From: Brachyhypopomus gauderio
Lineage: Eukaryota; Chordata; Actinopteri; Gymnotiformes; Hypopomidae
Direction: 5' to 3'
Assembly (NCBI RefSeq): GCF_052324685.1
Contig: NC_135226.1
Span: forward strand, 13,741,891 to 13,805,890
Length of the DNA stretch: 64,000 bases
The notes under the pieces are model-generated. The model did not search any database. It saw only the letters and a program-made list of their open reading frames with translations, and was not told where the DNA came from. Below, piece after piece: positions 30,201-41,171 of the stretch (positions are counted from its first letter, which is position 1; each line of letters opens with the position of its first letter). The position numbers were made by a program, and so were the translations under genes.

Positions 30201-33115
30201 GCCTTTCCCTCAACGATGTTCTTCTCCGGGGGCCTGACATGAACAATACCTTGCTGGGAGTCCTCATGCGCTTTCGCAAAGAGCCCATAGCCGTGACAGC
30301 GGATATACAACAGATGTTTTATTGTTTCATTGTCAAAGAAGAAGATCGAGATTTTCTGAGATTTTTGTGGTTTAAAGAGAATGACCCAAACAAGCAGATA
30401 ATCGAGTACCGCATGAAAGTGCATGTCTTTGGAAATTCTCCATCCCCTGCGGTAGCCATATATGGCCTGAGGAAAGCAGCCTTGTTTGGGGAGAAAGAAC
30501 ATGGTGCTGAAGCTAAGCAATTTATCATGAGGAACTTCTATGTCGATGATGGGCTTTCCTCATTCCCCAGTGAAGGTGAAGCCATCTCGGTCCTGAAAAG
30601 TACAAAAGTAATGCTAGCAGAGTCAAGCATCAAATTACACAAAATAGCATCCAACAGCCGTGTTGTGATGGACGCATTTCCCCCTGAAGAGAGAGCCAAA
30701 AACCTAGTGGATTTGGAGTTAACTGTAGACCCCTTGCCACTACAACGGAGTCTAGGACTTACCTGGAACCTGCAGTCTGACACTTTCACCTTTCGCGTAT
30801 CTAGAGAACAGAAGCCATTCACTAGAAGGGGAATCTTGTCTACTGTCAACGGACTTTATGATCCCCTGGGATATGTGTCACCCGTAACTATTCAAGGGAA
30901 AGCTTTGGTTAGAGAGCTGTCCACCGAAAATGCTGAATGGGATGATCCTCTACCAGCGTTAAAGGAAGAACAGTGGAAACTGTGGACTGACTCACTTTGC
31001 GAGCTTGAACAGCTTCAGATACATAGAACCTATGTGCCCATCTCTCTGTGCTCAGCAAAATATAGGGAGATTTGTGTCTTCTCTGATGCATCCACTATGG
31101 CCATATCAGCAGTGGCCTACCTCAAAGCAACAGACACAGAGGGAAACAGTCACGTTGGATTTCTCATGGGCAAGTCAAAACTGGCCCCGCATCCTCCACA
31201 TACCATTCCTCGATTGGAACTTTGTGCTGCTGTCTTGGCCACTGAAATGGCAGAGTTGATCATTGATGAGCTGGACATAGACATCCACAAGATCACATTC
31301 TACACAGACAGTCGGATTGTTTTAGGCTACATCCACAACACAAGCAGAAGATTTTATGTATACGTAGCCAACAGAGTTGCCCGCATCAGGAGGTCCACAA
31401 GCCCTGAACAGTGGCAGTTTGTCAGCACAGAACACAACCCTGCAGACCATGGGACCCGCTCAGTGCCAGCGGCTGTGTTGAAGGACACCAGCTGGCTTAA
31501 AGGCCCAGCTTTCCTGTCCAGAGACACCTACTCACAACCAGAGGCATTTGATCTTATTGACCCTGATGCAGACAAAGATATACGCCCACAGCAGGTTACA
31601 GCTTTCACAGTCAAGGTCTCTGAAGGTGGGTTGGGGTCACACCGATTTGAGCGCTTCTCCAGTTGGAAGACACTCAGTAGGGCTTTAGCCAAGCTCATAC
31701 ACAAGGTGAGGTCCTGTCTAAAATGTTTAGATAGCAAGACGGATGCACTGACACAAGCAAAACTAATAATTATAAGAAATGCTCAACATGATGCATTTGC
31801 AGAAGAGTTTAAACATGTTTCCAGAGGTGATGTCCTTCCCAAGTCCAGTCCTCTGAGGAAGCTGAACCCCGTTGTGGATGCAGATGGTCTGCTGAGACTC
31901 GGAGGGCGCATCTCTTTGGCTGACATACCCTGGGAAGAGAAACACCCGATCATTGTCCCCAAGAAGCACCACATAGCTACCTTATTGGTAAGGCATTACC
32001 ATGAACAGGTCGCACATCAAGGCAGGCATCTTACAGAAGGTGCTGTCCGTTCTGCTGGTCTGTGGCTCATTGGAGGCAAAAGACTGGTGTCAAACATCAT
32101 ACGTAAATGTGTGATTTGTAACAAGTTAAGAGGAAGAATGGAAGAACAGAATATGTCAAACCTACCTGCTGAACGACTCAATCCAGGTCCTCCATTCACA
32201 AATGTGGGTGTCGACGTATTTGGCCCCTGGATCATCAGTGCAAGACGAACTCGGGGTGGCATCGCAGAGAATAAACGTTGGGCGGTCATCTTCACCTGCC
32301 TTGTTTCAAGAGCTGTGCACATTGAAGTGCTTGAGTCTCTGTCATCCTCAAGCTTTGTAAGTGCACTGAGAAGATTCACAGCTGTCCGTGGTCCTGTTCA
32401 TCTCTTCCGTTCTGACCGAGGAACAAATTTCGTTGGGGCATGCAAGGAGCTTAAAATAAACTCTGAAGACCCCAAACTAACAACTTATCTTCAAGACCGA
32501 GGCAGCACATGGACATTCAACCCTCCTCACTCCTCACACATGGGTGGAGTGTGGGAGCGGATGATAGGTGTCGCTCGTAGAATTCTAGATGCCCTGCTGC
32601 TTAAGACAAAAACACTTCACCTGACTCATGAGGTTCTGGTGACTCTCATGTCTGAAGTTATGGCCATCATGAATGCCAGACCTCTGGTTCCCGTCTCTTC
32701 CGATCCAGATATGCCCACTGTTCTGTCACCTGCAATGCTCTTGACACAGAAGATTGATCCAGTGTCGCCACCACCAGGAGAGTACAACCTCAAAGATCTC
32801 TACAGCAAGCAGTGGAAACAGGTCCAGGCTTTGGCTGATGCATTCTGGAAACGCTGGCGTCAAGAGTATCTGACATCACTTCAGCCAAGACGAAAGTGGC
32901 ATGTGGACAAGCCAAACCTGTCAGAAGGGGATGTTGTGCTCCTAAAAGACACTCAAGTCAAGAGGAACGAGTGGCCTGTTGGAGTGGTGGTGAATGCCAT
33001 TCCCAGCAAAGACTCCAAAGTCCGCAAAGTGGATATAAGGGTAGTCAGACAGGGTAATCAGAAGGTTTATTCTAGGCCTGTCTCCGAGGTTATTTTACTC
33101 ATCAAAGGGGAATAG
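27284..33115 (+). CDS. BEL/Pao Gag-Pol polyprotein
   Basis: One frame of 1943 residues carries all enzymes of the element. In order by nucleotide position: an Ala/Glu-rich coiled coil (27385-27575); a DUF1759-type Gag region (28077-28560, with ENYWAWKASF); a Cys/His knuckle CFRCCASTTHMAKDC (28928-28972); an aspartic protease of the DUF1758 kind with AVLDEQSNKSL (about 29235-29270); reverse transcriptase with the YVDD active site (30539-30550); RNase H (about 31070-31450, with FSDAS and FYTDSRIVL); an integrase zinc-binding HH-CC domain ending CVICNKLRG; the integrase DDE core (VGVDVFGPW, FRSDRGTNF, GGVWERM); and a C-terminal DUF5641 domain (about 32800-33090). The frame is also open upstream into the LTR. 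I chose 27284 because it lies beyond the LTR; 27254 is an alternative. Gag and Pol are not separated by a frameshift or stop, as is usual for BEL/Pao. Confidence 0.93.
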   Translation: MTQNKEDVDFEDLETRSQVSSCSRTSKLSVASSLALKARAKAEATRAELAFAKQEAEMLKQQAIIQANLHELRMEKAAAAAQAEAEILEAAAEDYDRMSLPRQRKIILPQNPAEPYGENAAAQMSVQQPGLQSYQSVTADSLNLFTTSLLDAKPPITSLSPVRQPIMDNGVQSCRNQGDMPSSEVSDHEFVELAPHHLSQEQATWTSQQHTSTAQNKPYIKRELNHNINHTSNEYKPSQPYQTHYFPMYNASPSCPTATADLGKYLMRRELMSSGLLKFDDKPENYWAWKASFLSSTEDLKLSAREQLDLLCKWLGPSSCEQAKRIRAVHIHDPSSGQRMLWQRLEDVYGSPEVIEDALLKKVEDFPKISVKDNHKLRELGDILMELEAAKVDGHLPGLSYLNTSRGVSPIVQKLPHTLQEKWITVGSRYKELHRVPYPPFSVFVNFICEQAKTRNDPSFASITGSWCAAKTEKSSLTSNQMRTSVVVRRTEVSASNNDRGDAVTTQPDDSPDKQCPLHNKPHPLRKCRGFRNKTLDERKAYLKEKHICFRCCASTTHMAKDCVKLVQCKECNSDRHLSALHPGPAPWKAEARQISTDHGGEQSQEGEATLSVNPRCTKVCGSVNTSRSCSKICLVLVYPARQRDKAIKIYAVLDEQSNKSLGRTEFFEHFDIKGEGSAYTLKTCSGSFKTTGRRASNFIVESLDGNTQIPLPVLIECDMLPEDRSEIPSPEVANHHPHLEHLVDKIPAVDPDASILLLLGRDVIQAHKVREQCNGPHSAPFAQRLDLGWVIIGDVCLGRTHRTNSVSAFKTSVLASGRHSFLSPCTSSLVVKEKVESLGWNVFQKTQHDDKLGTSIEDALFLDLMDRDVYMDEANCWVAPLPFKPNRPRLPNNIQHANNRLMSLRRMLEKKQGMKEHFFKFMQAMFDAGQAEPAPALTSQQERWYLPIFGVYHPQKKDQIRVVFDSSAKYEGLSLNDVLLRGPDMNNTLLGVLMRFRKEPIAVTADIQQMFYCFIVKEEDRDFLRFLWFKENDPNKQIIEYRMKVHVFGNSPSPAVAIYGLRKAALFGEKEHGAEAKQFIMRNFYVDDGLSSFPSEGEAISVLKSTKVMLAESSIKLHKIASNSRVVMDAFPPEERAKNLVDLELTVDPLPLQRSLGLTWNLQSDTFTFRVSREQKPFTRRGILSTVNGLYDPLGYVSPVTIQGKALVRELSTENAEWDDPLPALKEEQWKLWTDSLCELEQLQIHRTYVPISLCSAKYREICVFSDASTMAISAVAYLKATDTEGNSHVGFLMGKSKLAPHPPHTIPRLELCAAVLATEMAELIIDELDIDIHKITFYTDSRIVLGYIHNTSRRFYVYVANRVARIRRSTSPEQWQFVSTEHNPADHGTRSVPAAVLKDTSWLKGPAFLSRDTYSQPEAFDLIDPDADKDIRPQQVTAFTVKVSEGGLGSHRFERFSSWKTLSRALAKLIHKVRSCLKCLDSKTDALTQAKLIIIRNAQHDAFAEEFKHVSRGDVLPKSSPLRKLNPVVDADGLLRLGGRISLADIPWEEKHPIIVPKKHHIATLLVRHYHEQVAHQGRHLTEGAVRSAGLWLIGGKRLVSNIIRKCVICNKLRGRMEEQNMSNLPAERLNPGPPFTNVGVDVFGPWIISARRTRGGIAENKRWAVIFTCLVSRAVHIEVLESLSSSSFVSALRRFTAVRGPVHLFRSDRGTNFVGACKELKINSEDPKLTTYLQDRGSTWTFNPPHSSHMGGVWERMIGVARRILDALLLKTKTLHLTHEVLVTLMSEVMAIMNARPLVPVSSDPDMPTVLSPAMLLTQKIDPVSPPPGEYNLKDLYSKQWKQVQALADAFWKRWRQEYLTSLQPRRKWHVDKPNLSEGDVVLLKDTQVKRNEWPVGVVVNAIPSKDSKVRKVDIRVVRQGNQKVYSRPVSEVILLIKGE

Positions 33116-33144
33116 TGTTATAAAGCATTATAACAGGCGAGGAG

Positions 33145-33690
33145 TGTGATGTTCTGTTATTAACATAAGGAAACATTGGGGACCTCTAGTGGTCAGAACT
33201 TGTTGCAGTAACATTCATTTGAGCCTTCAGTGTTCCCGTAGTTAGTTCGGGTTGTATGAAGGAACGAAACAGTCACAGTTCTTTCTCTGCATTATATGAC
33301 CAGGAAAACATTTGCCTGTGAGTATTATTGTGTTTAGTTGTTGTATAACTTTATACTGAGATTACGTCTGACGTAAACCTTGGTTAAGGAACGAAAATAA
33401 GTTATATATTCCTTCAGTTAACTGTAAATGCTAACCGCTAGCATATATATGGATTTTTCCATAGACGTTAGCCTTTAAGCTAACAGTTCGGTTCCCATTA
33501 ATGTACAGTGTTACACAATTGCACTAAGGAAACGAAGGTAACTAAGATATATTTTGTATGTCTGCTTTATAGTTTTACAGTGAGTCTTGAGTAAAGCTTT
33601 TGAAGAGAACTTCGGCATCCGGCTTTTCTTGAGAAACTGTTGTCTATCTGCCGAGCTAGTAGCCACACACACACAAGCAGGGGCAGAATA
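33145..33690 (+). repeat. 3' LTR of the BEL/Pao element
   Basis: This has the same length and, by eye, the same sequence as the 5' LTR, with a constant offset of 6479 bases throughout. Confidence 0.93.
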
Positions 33691-35816
33691 CTTGTAATAA
33701 CAAATATATTGAAGAATTACAGATTTTGGTTTCCAGTAGGAATTTGGTCTGTGTTGGCAGTAATTTATGGATGGATATTGGTTAGGCAGATACCATATTT
33801 GTTTTATAAATGATTTTATGTTTATATCATTGTAACTGCAGAAGGGCTGCAGTGTTTCTTTACATTCTGTGAACAAAACAAGCCCTTCAAACTGTTATGA
33901 ACTATCTTACCTAGTTTTCTGTTCTTTTTTGTTCTCATGATTTATGTATATAAACAAAGAACTGATACATGAATATTGTTAGATCTCAGTGTCTGGGATT
34001 CTGGTTCTCAGTGTCTGGGACTATGTTCGCTCTGCCATCTCTTTTTTTTTCCCAACAGCAATGATGCAATAACGTCAGTACCACTACCTCACTAATCTCC
34101 CTGCAACTTATTGTTCTAGAACGTTCCATCTAGCAGCAAAAAGCATCTGCAGAGTAATTTGCCATTTCAGTGTAATCTGACCTGCTGATATGTGGCTCTT
34201 GGTCCAGCCGCTGTATTTAGCATGCAATACTAACACTGGTTGGTTCTTTAATACTTTGTCAACAGCTCTAATTTCACATCATTCATCTTCTTTATGCATC
34301 TCTCCTTCCTGACATGTCTAATTCCACATCTAATACTTGCAGGGTTAAGCTGGTTACAGGGAGATGTGCAATCGTCCTTTAGATCACCTCTCATTCAGTG
34401 TTAACTGGCATTTTTCATGCATTCATCCATTTTTTTTTTGTTTACAGTTTTTTATTTACATTGGAACTAATGCAGTTATTTTGTAAGTGATCGTGCAGTA
34501 AGCATTGTCAGACCATTTCCAGTACTTTGATCCCAGTCATTATTTGAATCACATTTGGATCTCTTACAAACTGTAATGAAAGCAATAGCCTGCACAGATC
34601 AAATGAAATATGGCCTGTCCAGTGAGAGGAGAGGGGAGAGCTAAGGTTGTGTGAGCACGAGGTTGCGTGAGCACATTTAGACCTAGATGTCAAGTATTAT
34701 TAGTAGTATGAAAATTACTTTTAAGGTGTGATGTAATTTAAAGAATACAGAAGACATGGGGAAAAAGCTTACATTTATTTCCAGCTCTGACCGTACCATA
34801 TAAGCTCTGAGAGTGACTGACAGCCTAGGGTGTGAATTGTGTTGGCCATTAGGGAGGAATCCTTTTTTATGGTGGTGACTGTACGTAGGTTGCTTTGACA
34901 GCTCCAGAGGTGTTGAGAGGACCACTCTGTTTAATAACCGCGGATATACATCATGGCACATCTCATCCACCGAAAGCAGACACTTTAAAATGAAACCACT
35001 ATGTTAAGGACCTATAACACTTTGAAGGAATTTCTCGGAACGCTACCAAGCTCACTGCAGGCTGCCGCACACGTTCCATACGCAACGCCCAGCTGCCACG
35101 GGGGACAGTCCAGCACTGATGTCCCGCAGCACCGTCGCTAGGTCAGAAGAAAGGCGTCTGGGCGTGTCTCCGAGCACGATACCATAACAAAGCCCGTGAG
35201 CACGCACCACCTGTTCACCGGAGTCACCCACTGACAGCAAAAGGAAACTCCTTCGCTATGGAGACAGGGCTCAGTGCCATGGCGACAGCTGAGGCATGCT
35301 GATTTAGGCTTAGGAAAATTCTCCGCTGATGACTTGCAAAAGTAAAGGATAATGTGGTTTTTACTATTACATTTAGAAAGGGCAGAGCTTTAAGACACTT
35401 CTCCTTGTCATCTAGCCTACACACGTCAAATATGAAGTAAAACTCGCTCAGTTCGTGTGAAATTTCACTACATCTCTGGCTCATTGTGGCTACGTCACAT
35501 CCTGCAAAAGTTATGTCACTTCTGTTCCATTCTATTGATCACTTTCTTTATGCTTTTGTGATTAGCGTCTCCCTGGTAGAAAACGGTCTGGGACATTTTC
35601 CATGGTTGATTACTGTCAAGGCAGCATGTCTGCCAGGTCTTCCTGCCAGCGTCCTCCTGGGTCATGGTGGGATCACTCCAGGACATGCGGGCCAAGGGCT
35701 TAGCTCCACTGGTATGTGCTATGCATGTTAATTACCCAAGCAGAGAAAAGCTACACTTTTCAAAATGCTGTGGGTGTGTGTGTGTACGTGTGTGATCTGC
35801 TGTCTCTTAAAATACC

Positions 35817-35819
35817 TTG

Positions 35820-35866
<47 letters not shown>

Positions 35867-35867
35867 C
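35817..35867. repeat. (GT)n microsatellite
   Basis: This is a GT run with one interruption. Confidence 0.9.
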
Positions 35868-35900
35868 TGTATATGTGTATGAGTTGTTTGCACTCTTTAA

Positions 35901-36004
35901 ACAAAACCTCACCTTACAGGGTCAAACAAAACTTCACCTTACAGGGTCAAACAAAACTTCACCTTACAGGGTCAAACAAACCTTCATGTCACAGGGTCAA
36001 AGAC
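35901..36004. repeat. Four-copy 25-bp tandem repeat
   Basis: The unit is of the form AAACAAAACTTCACCTTACA plus GGGTC. Copies 2 and 3 are nearly identical; the first and last have a few changes. Confidence 0.9.
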
Positions 36005-36049
36005 CAATGACCCTGCGGTGATGGAAACAGCAGCATCTGCTGAGGCAAT

Positions 36050-36050
<1 letters not shown>

Positions 36051-36085
<35 letters not shown>
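36051..36085. repeat. (CT)n microsatellite
   Basis: This is a perfect CT run just after the 25-bp tandem. Confidence 0.9.
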
Positions 36086-36088
<3 letters not shown>

Positions 36089-36869
36089 CAAGTTTGAAAA
36101 TACTTTCAAAGCCTCTTTCAAAGCTCTAATCAGTAGCTGGAGCTACCAAGCCAGTTTCATTACTGCTGTATATATCAAGGCTTCTCATCACCACCAACAA
36201 CAACAACACAGAAGACTCCTCCCACTAAAGGGTGTGTCTGTGCTGCTCTAATTCTGAGCCAATCCTGACTCTCCTTCAGTAATTACCAATTGAGCCTTAA
36301 GAGAGGAATCCAGTAAAGTCTATTTCTAGTGCTTATCTGGGTTAGCCGTGTGTGTGTGTGCGAGCGCGTGAGAGAGAGCCAAACTCTGCCAAAGCTTCTG
36401 GATCATTCCGCCCACTAGTTTGTTCCACAATCGTTTCCCCCTCAACATCATTATTAGAACTACAGCAATTTTTTTTAATCAGAAGGAATAAGAGACTCTG
36501 TGCTATTAATATTATATTAATTATTAATATAGAATATAAATATTCATGCATTTTCTGAGTAATTTGTTCTTCACGTTTATCCTTTCTTTTAGCTTCCAAA
36601 CTAAGAGTTTGTCACTCTGGTCTGTTGCAGTACAACTATCCAGGTGAATGATGGGACATCAAATCCTAGACTGAGTTATCTCTTACTGGCCGCTGTTAGG
36701 AGCACCACACAGACTTGGACCCATGTTGTCAGAACTTCTTTGGTTCTTCATGGCATGGAATCCGTGTGACGATGGAAAGACTCTGGTACATGTAAACATG
36801 ATTCCATTGTGTAATTGCTTCAGATGTGTTCGCTGCGACTCTCTCTCCCCCTTCCGAGTCTGAAAGGTG

Positions 36870-37400
36870 TCCTGTTGGATTCAGATCTGGTGACCGAGGA
36901 GACCACTGTGGTCCACTGAAGTCATTGTAGTAGTCATGGAACCAGATTGAGATGACTTAACTAAGCTTTATGACATGACGAACCATCATGCCTTATGTGG
37001 CCATTTTAATAGGGGTGAACTGTGGCCATATAAGTAAGTGGTATTCAAACGATGCTTAGTGGCATCTTGGGGCTAAACGTACGTTAAGAAAACATTCTCC
37101 ACACCACTACTCCAGCAGCAGAAGCTGTTTACACAAAGCTGGGTCCATGGATTCATGAAGTTTAAACAAAATTCTGACTTCATCTGCAAACTGCAACAAA
37201 AAGAAATTATCAAAGATTTTTCCCCACTGTCACTAAGTCTGTAACCACTGAAGTCTCATATTCCAGGTCTTGGAGCTCACCCACCTCAGACTTCATCATG
37301 TTATGCAATTTGAGATGCTTGGTTGTTCCACCATGGTGTAAAGAGTGGTCATCATAGTTACCATCACCTTCCCGTCGGCTCAAACCAGTATGGAAACCAC
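36870..37400 (-). pseudogene. Degenerate Tc1-like transposase relic
   Basis: The DNA resembles the minus strand of a widespread fish Tc1 family. Recognisable segments are 'ggattcagatctggtgaccg', 'ggaaccagattgagatgac', the 'aaaacattctccacaccact' block and the region around 'tgggtccatggattcatg'. It is full of indels and has no open frame. Confidence 0.5.
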
Positions 37401-37654
37401 TGGAAATGTTGTGGGTAAACTCTGGAGACTGGACAACACTCCAGGAGATTGGTATGTTTTTTTTTTTTTTGTATAAACATTAACTGGAGCTCTTGACCCA
37501 TGACCTATTCATTTATGCATTTGCACTGCTGCCACATGATTGGCTGACTGGATAATTACTCAAATGAGAAGGTCAAAAGGTGTTCCTAAAATAGTGGCTA
37601 GTGATTGTAAATATTTTATTACACATAAAGCTCAATGCTAATAGTGGTAGAATA

Positions 37655-38577
37655 TATATTGCCAGTGTTGGGAACGTTACTTAAAAAAAGTAACTAGTTA
37701 TAGTTACTCACTACTTGTTCAAAAAAGAAACTGAGTTAGTAACTGAATTACTCTATAATAAAAGTAACTAGTTACCAGGGAAAGTAACTATTTGCGTTAC
37801 AGTAAAAAAAAAAGTTATATGCCAATGAATAAGGATTTTTTTTGAAAAAGCAGTTTTTACAGTCAGTTGAAATGAGTAGATCAGAAAGGTGTTTAACTTT
37901 TGATATTTATTGCACATCCATAGACCATCCAGGATAAAATCCTTTAAAATCCCAGATCTTTGTAAAAAATAAAAGCATAAGTAAACAGTTACACTATATA
38001 AAGTGCATTTACATCTATCAAATTAAACCTGAGACAACTGGTTTGTTCACAACAGAAGTAAACTTAACAATAAAACCTCTATTCTTAATTAAATAAATCA
38101 AATACCCAGTCTGGTAGACATTCAGGAACTTAAACATTATTTTCTTAAATAATGTTTGTATATATACCTTGAAAACGCTCATTTTTCCTCGGCTTGCTCC
38201 TGACTCGCCATTTCTGCCTTTTCTCCGTTTGTGTCGTGTCACTGGCGTGCTTCGGCGCGCGTGTAAAAACACTGGCTCTGATTGGCTATAACGCTGCCTT
38301 AGCCAATCGCTTACTGACTTGTTAAGTTAAACAGGTGTTCCACCGAGAACTGTGACCTATTGAGATCTGTTACTCCTCACTAGCCTGGGCAGCGGTCCGC
38401 TCGGATTACTGTTAGTATATCAATATATAGTAACGCACCGCTTTTAATGACCAGTAACGTCAACGGCGTTGTAACGACAGGAAAAGTAATTAATTATATT
38501 ATCCCGTTACTGACAAAATGACGCCGTTACCTAACGGCGTTATTTTTAACGGCGTTATTCGCAACACTGTATATTGC
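37655..38577. mobile_element. Non-autonomous hAT element, 907 bp, with perfect 8-bp target duplication
   Basis: The element covers 37663-38569, flanked by TATATTGC on both sides (37655-37662 and 38570-38577). The left end is CAGTGTTGGGAACGTTAC and the complement of the right end is CAGTGTTGCGAATAACG. Subterminal regions carry repeated 'agtaact' and 'aacggcgtta' motifs, probable transposase-binding sites. There is no transposase frame, so it needs a helper element. Confidence 0.9.
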
Positions 38578-38968
38578 ATATGGCAATAAACAGAACTAGA
38601 ACTGAGAGAAAAGGGTAACATCATAGCAGACTCTCCCCCTACAACAACGATGCAGTGTGAGGCGGCCTCCTTGACATTAACCTCAGTTTTTCCAGGAGCA
38701 TCACTATATCTGGATCAGATGAATGAAGCACATACATCTTGTTTTGAATGACAACACTCTCCGGTCTTAGTCTGAGCATGTAAGAGTCAGCTAGGTTTAA
38801 CTCAACTATCAAAACTGATCTCCTGATCTCCTCAAAACACTAAAATGCTATTCTGTACCTGGATAATCCTACATTCCTGTATATAATCAATATAGAACAG
38901 CTGTTTATCTGAGAGATGTCTGGTATTCCCGTTTCTTCCTCTCTGTCTGACTCTCTCTTCGTCTCTCC

Positions 38969-38969
38969 T

Positions 38970-39027
<58 letters not shown>
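38969..39027. repeat. Compound (CT)n(CA)n microsatellite
   Basis: CT repeats run directly into CA repeats. Confidence 0.93.
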
Positions 39028-39029
<2 letters not shown>

Positions 39030-39723
39030 TGTTCCAAATGTGCTTTATGGGACCTATCAAAACCACAATTGTCCCTGTGGAGATACTTTGTCAAATTTGT
39101 TCACAACATCTCTACCAGTGTATATATATATAGGTCCTATGAAGTGCATACCTTTGAACTAAACCTATGCTAAACACGAGTCAGTGCTGCAAGGTAATTT
39201 ATGTCAAGCGGAAGAAGTGTAGACAATGATCTGAATGACACACGTCTCCTATATCCGAGAGTGGGTAGGGTCAGACTGATCCCAGAACAATGGGGTACCT
39301 GGTAAAAAATAACACAGCCATCTCCCGAAAACCTTCAGCAGTTGTTCAGAACAGATCTGTGCCACGTTGCACAAATAGGGGGTTCAACTGACCTTTGACC
39401 TCCCCACCCACTCCCACTCAAAAAAAGAACAGTGAAAACAAAACAAAAAAAGAAACAGCTGTCGCTTTTGCGCATGCTCTCACACACATACCAGTATTAC
39501 TGTGGGTATAGAGACCTTAAAAATAAAACTACCAGAATTTGTATTATGAAACTGCCGTTTATTATAAAATATTAGACACAAAAACATAACTACTTTCAAA
39601 GTAAATTCAAGCAAAATATTGAAACCCAGCAAAAGGCAGGTCATTAATCATGTTAACTTTTACCATACGTGAGGTACGTGAAGGCATTTTAGTACTCATT
39701 GGTAATGTAGCCCTACAAATACA

Positions 39724-39768
39724 TGCACACACACACACGCACACACACACAGACACACACGCGCACAC

Positions 39769-39848
<80 letters not shown>
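39724..39848. repeat. Long (CA)n microsatellite, about 125 bp
   Basis: A CA array interrupted by a few GC and AG units on its left side, then pure for about 75 bp. Confidence 0.95.
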
Positions 39849-39850
<2 letters not shown>

Positions 39851-40685
39851 TCACAGACAGAGCTCTATTTCCCTGGACAGTGGTCTTATAACTGCACTGT
39901 GACATCACGGCACAGATGTGTCAAGGCCCACTCCACTCTGGGCGGTTGGCCCAACTACTTTAGGGAGAGTAAATTTGGGGGAGCACAGAGAAAGAGGAGA
40001 GGCAAGGCAGGACAGAGAGAAAGATCAAGAGGGGTTTGCCACCTCCAGCTACGGGTGTGTTACTGCTGATCATTGAGGCTGTGCAGGTGTGTTTTGAGCC
40101 TTAGGCAGGTAAGCAAACACCTGTACATGTGCCCTATGCTTCGCCATGATGCTGTCTTATAGGAAGTTCAGTCAGTATTCTGACATGCCTCAATCATCAG
40201 ATACACAAATTTTTGTTTGTGCATGTATTTTACACAACTGACTTTTAAAGTGAATTTAATATACTGGAGGGTTATTACTGTCATATTTAATCTCCAAGTT
40301 TTTTTGCAACATACATATATTACTACTGATATTTTTAATATAATCAACGTAATACAGAGTGTAAGTTTATCTTAACTCTTAACAAATTAAGAAATTCAGT
40401 ATTCAGTAGTATGCAACAATTACAGTGGGCCTTGAGAATTACTGTTTCTATTCAACTTAAAAGGCATAGATGGTGGCTGCGTATGTTTGCCCAGTCCCTT
40501 AACAACAGCAGTATTTAGTCGTGCAAGTTTATAAGGGTTTATGTAAGAAGTGACTGAAGCCAGTTAGCCGTCAGACTGGGAACTGTAGCAGCAGTTGAGC
40601 AGATGAGAGATGAGTATTTGAAACTCAAAGACAACAGGTGGATTTAAACCTGGACATGACTTCTAGAGCCTTTATGAAGCCAACA

Positions 40686-40687
<2 letters not shown>

Positions 40688-40781
<94 letters not shown>
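40688..40781. repeat. Long (GT)n microsatellite, 94 bp
   Basis: An uninterrupted GT run about 290 bp upstream of the sarcolipin exon boundary. Confidence 0.95.
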
Positions 40782-40783
<2 letters not shown>

Positions 40784-41072
40784 CACAGAAACATATCTTG
40801 CATTGAGAAAATAGCTCTTTAGGTCACAGACACACATTCCTTTTTAGTGCTTTAATTCAGAGCTGTTTCTAATTGGTTGTTTTGAACATTCCTCCGGTTT
40901 TCCACTAACAAGCCACGCCTTTCCTTTCCTCTCTCTTTATCTCTGCCAGAGTTGTGCACGTTGAACCAGAGGACTCTGCATCAAGAGCTTCATCTTCTAT
41001 CTCCCTTGCTCCTGTAACCCTACCCGGTTTTAATTCTGCGCCCGTACTGTACACCTATCCTGTCTGTGAGAG

Positions 41073-41171
41073 ATGGACCGATCTACGCAGGAGCTGTTTC
41101 TGAACTTTATGATCGTACTGATCACAGTTATGCTTATGTGGTTGCTCGTGAAAACCTACCAGGACTCGTGA
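41073..41171 (+). CDS. sln: Sarcolipin, SERCA-inhibiting micropeptide
   Basis: Sarcolipin is a tiny single-pass protein of muscle sarcoplasmic reticulum. It binds the SERCA calcium pump and uncouples ATP use from calcium transport, which produces heat. The frame encodes 32 residues: a short polar N-terminus MDRST, then [20 protein letters not shown], then KTYQDS. The ELFLNF and VLITV..MWLLV stretches match mammalian sarcolipin (31 residues) almost exactly, and the phosphorylatable Thr5 is kept. The C-terminal RSYQY of mammals, which matters for SERCA binding and ER retention, is changed here to KTYQDS. An acceptor-like CTCTGCCAG ends at 40949, so the whole coding region lies in one terminal exon, as in other vertebrates. 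The poly(A) signal follows at 41482. Phospholamban is excluded by length and by the lack of its long cytoplasmic part. Confidence 0.93.
   Translation: MDRSTQELFLNFMIVLITVMLMWLLVKTYQDS

Larger units (their letters stand above)
26661..33695 (+). mobile_element. Complete BEL/Pao LTR retrotransposon with target duplication
   Basis: The element is 7025 bp (26666-33690), flanked by the perfect 5-bp duplication CTTGT (26661-26665 and 33691-33695). Both LTRs are 546 bp with no difference seen by eye. It carries a single open gag-pol frame without stops. A purine-rich tract (GGCGAGGAG) abuts the 3' LTR. I did not recognise a standard primer-binding site after the 5' LTR. Identical LTRs, intact coding and a perfect duplication indicate a recent, possibly still polymorphic insertion. 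Confidence 0.95.
33696..36860. other. Intergenic DNA with microsatellites and a short tandem repeat
   Basis: No gene was recognised. It contains (GT)n at 35817-35867, a 25-bp tandem at 35901-36004 and (CT)n at 36051-36085. Confidence 0.4.
38578..40946. other. Intergenic DNA with long CA/GT arrays, upstream of sarcolipin
   Basis: Microsatellites lie at 38969-39027, 39724-39848 and 40688-40781. A non-coding first exon of sln is expected here but was not located. Confidence 0.4.
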
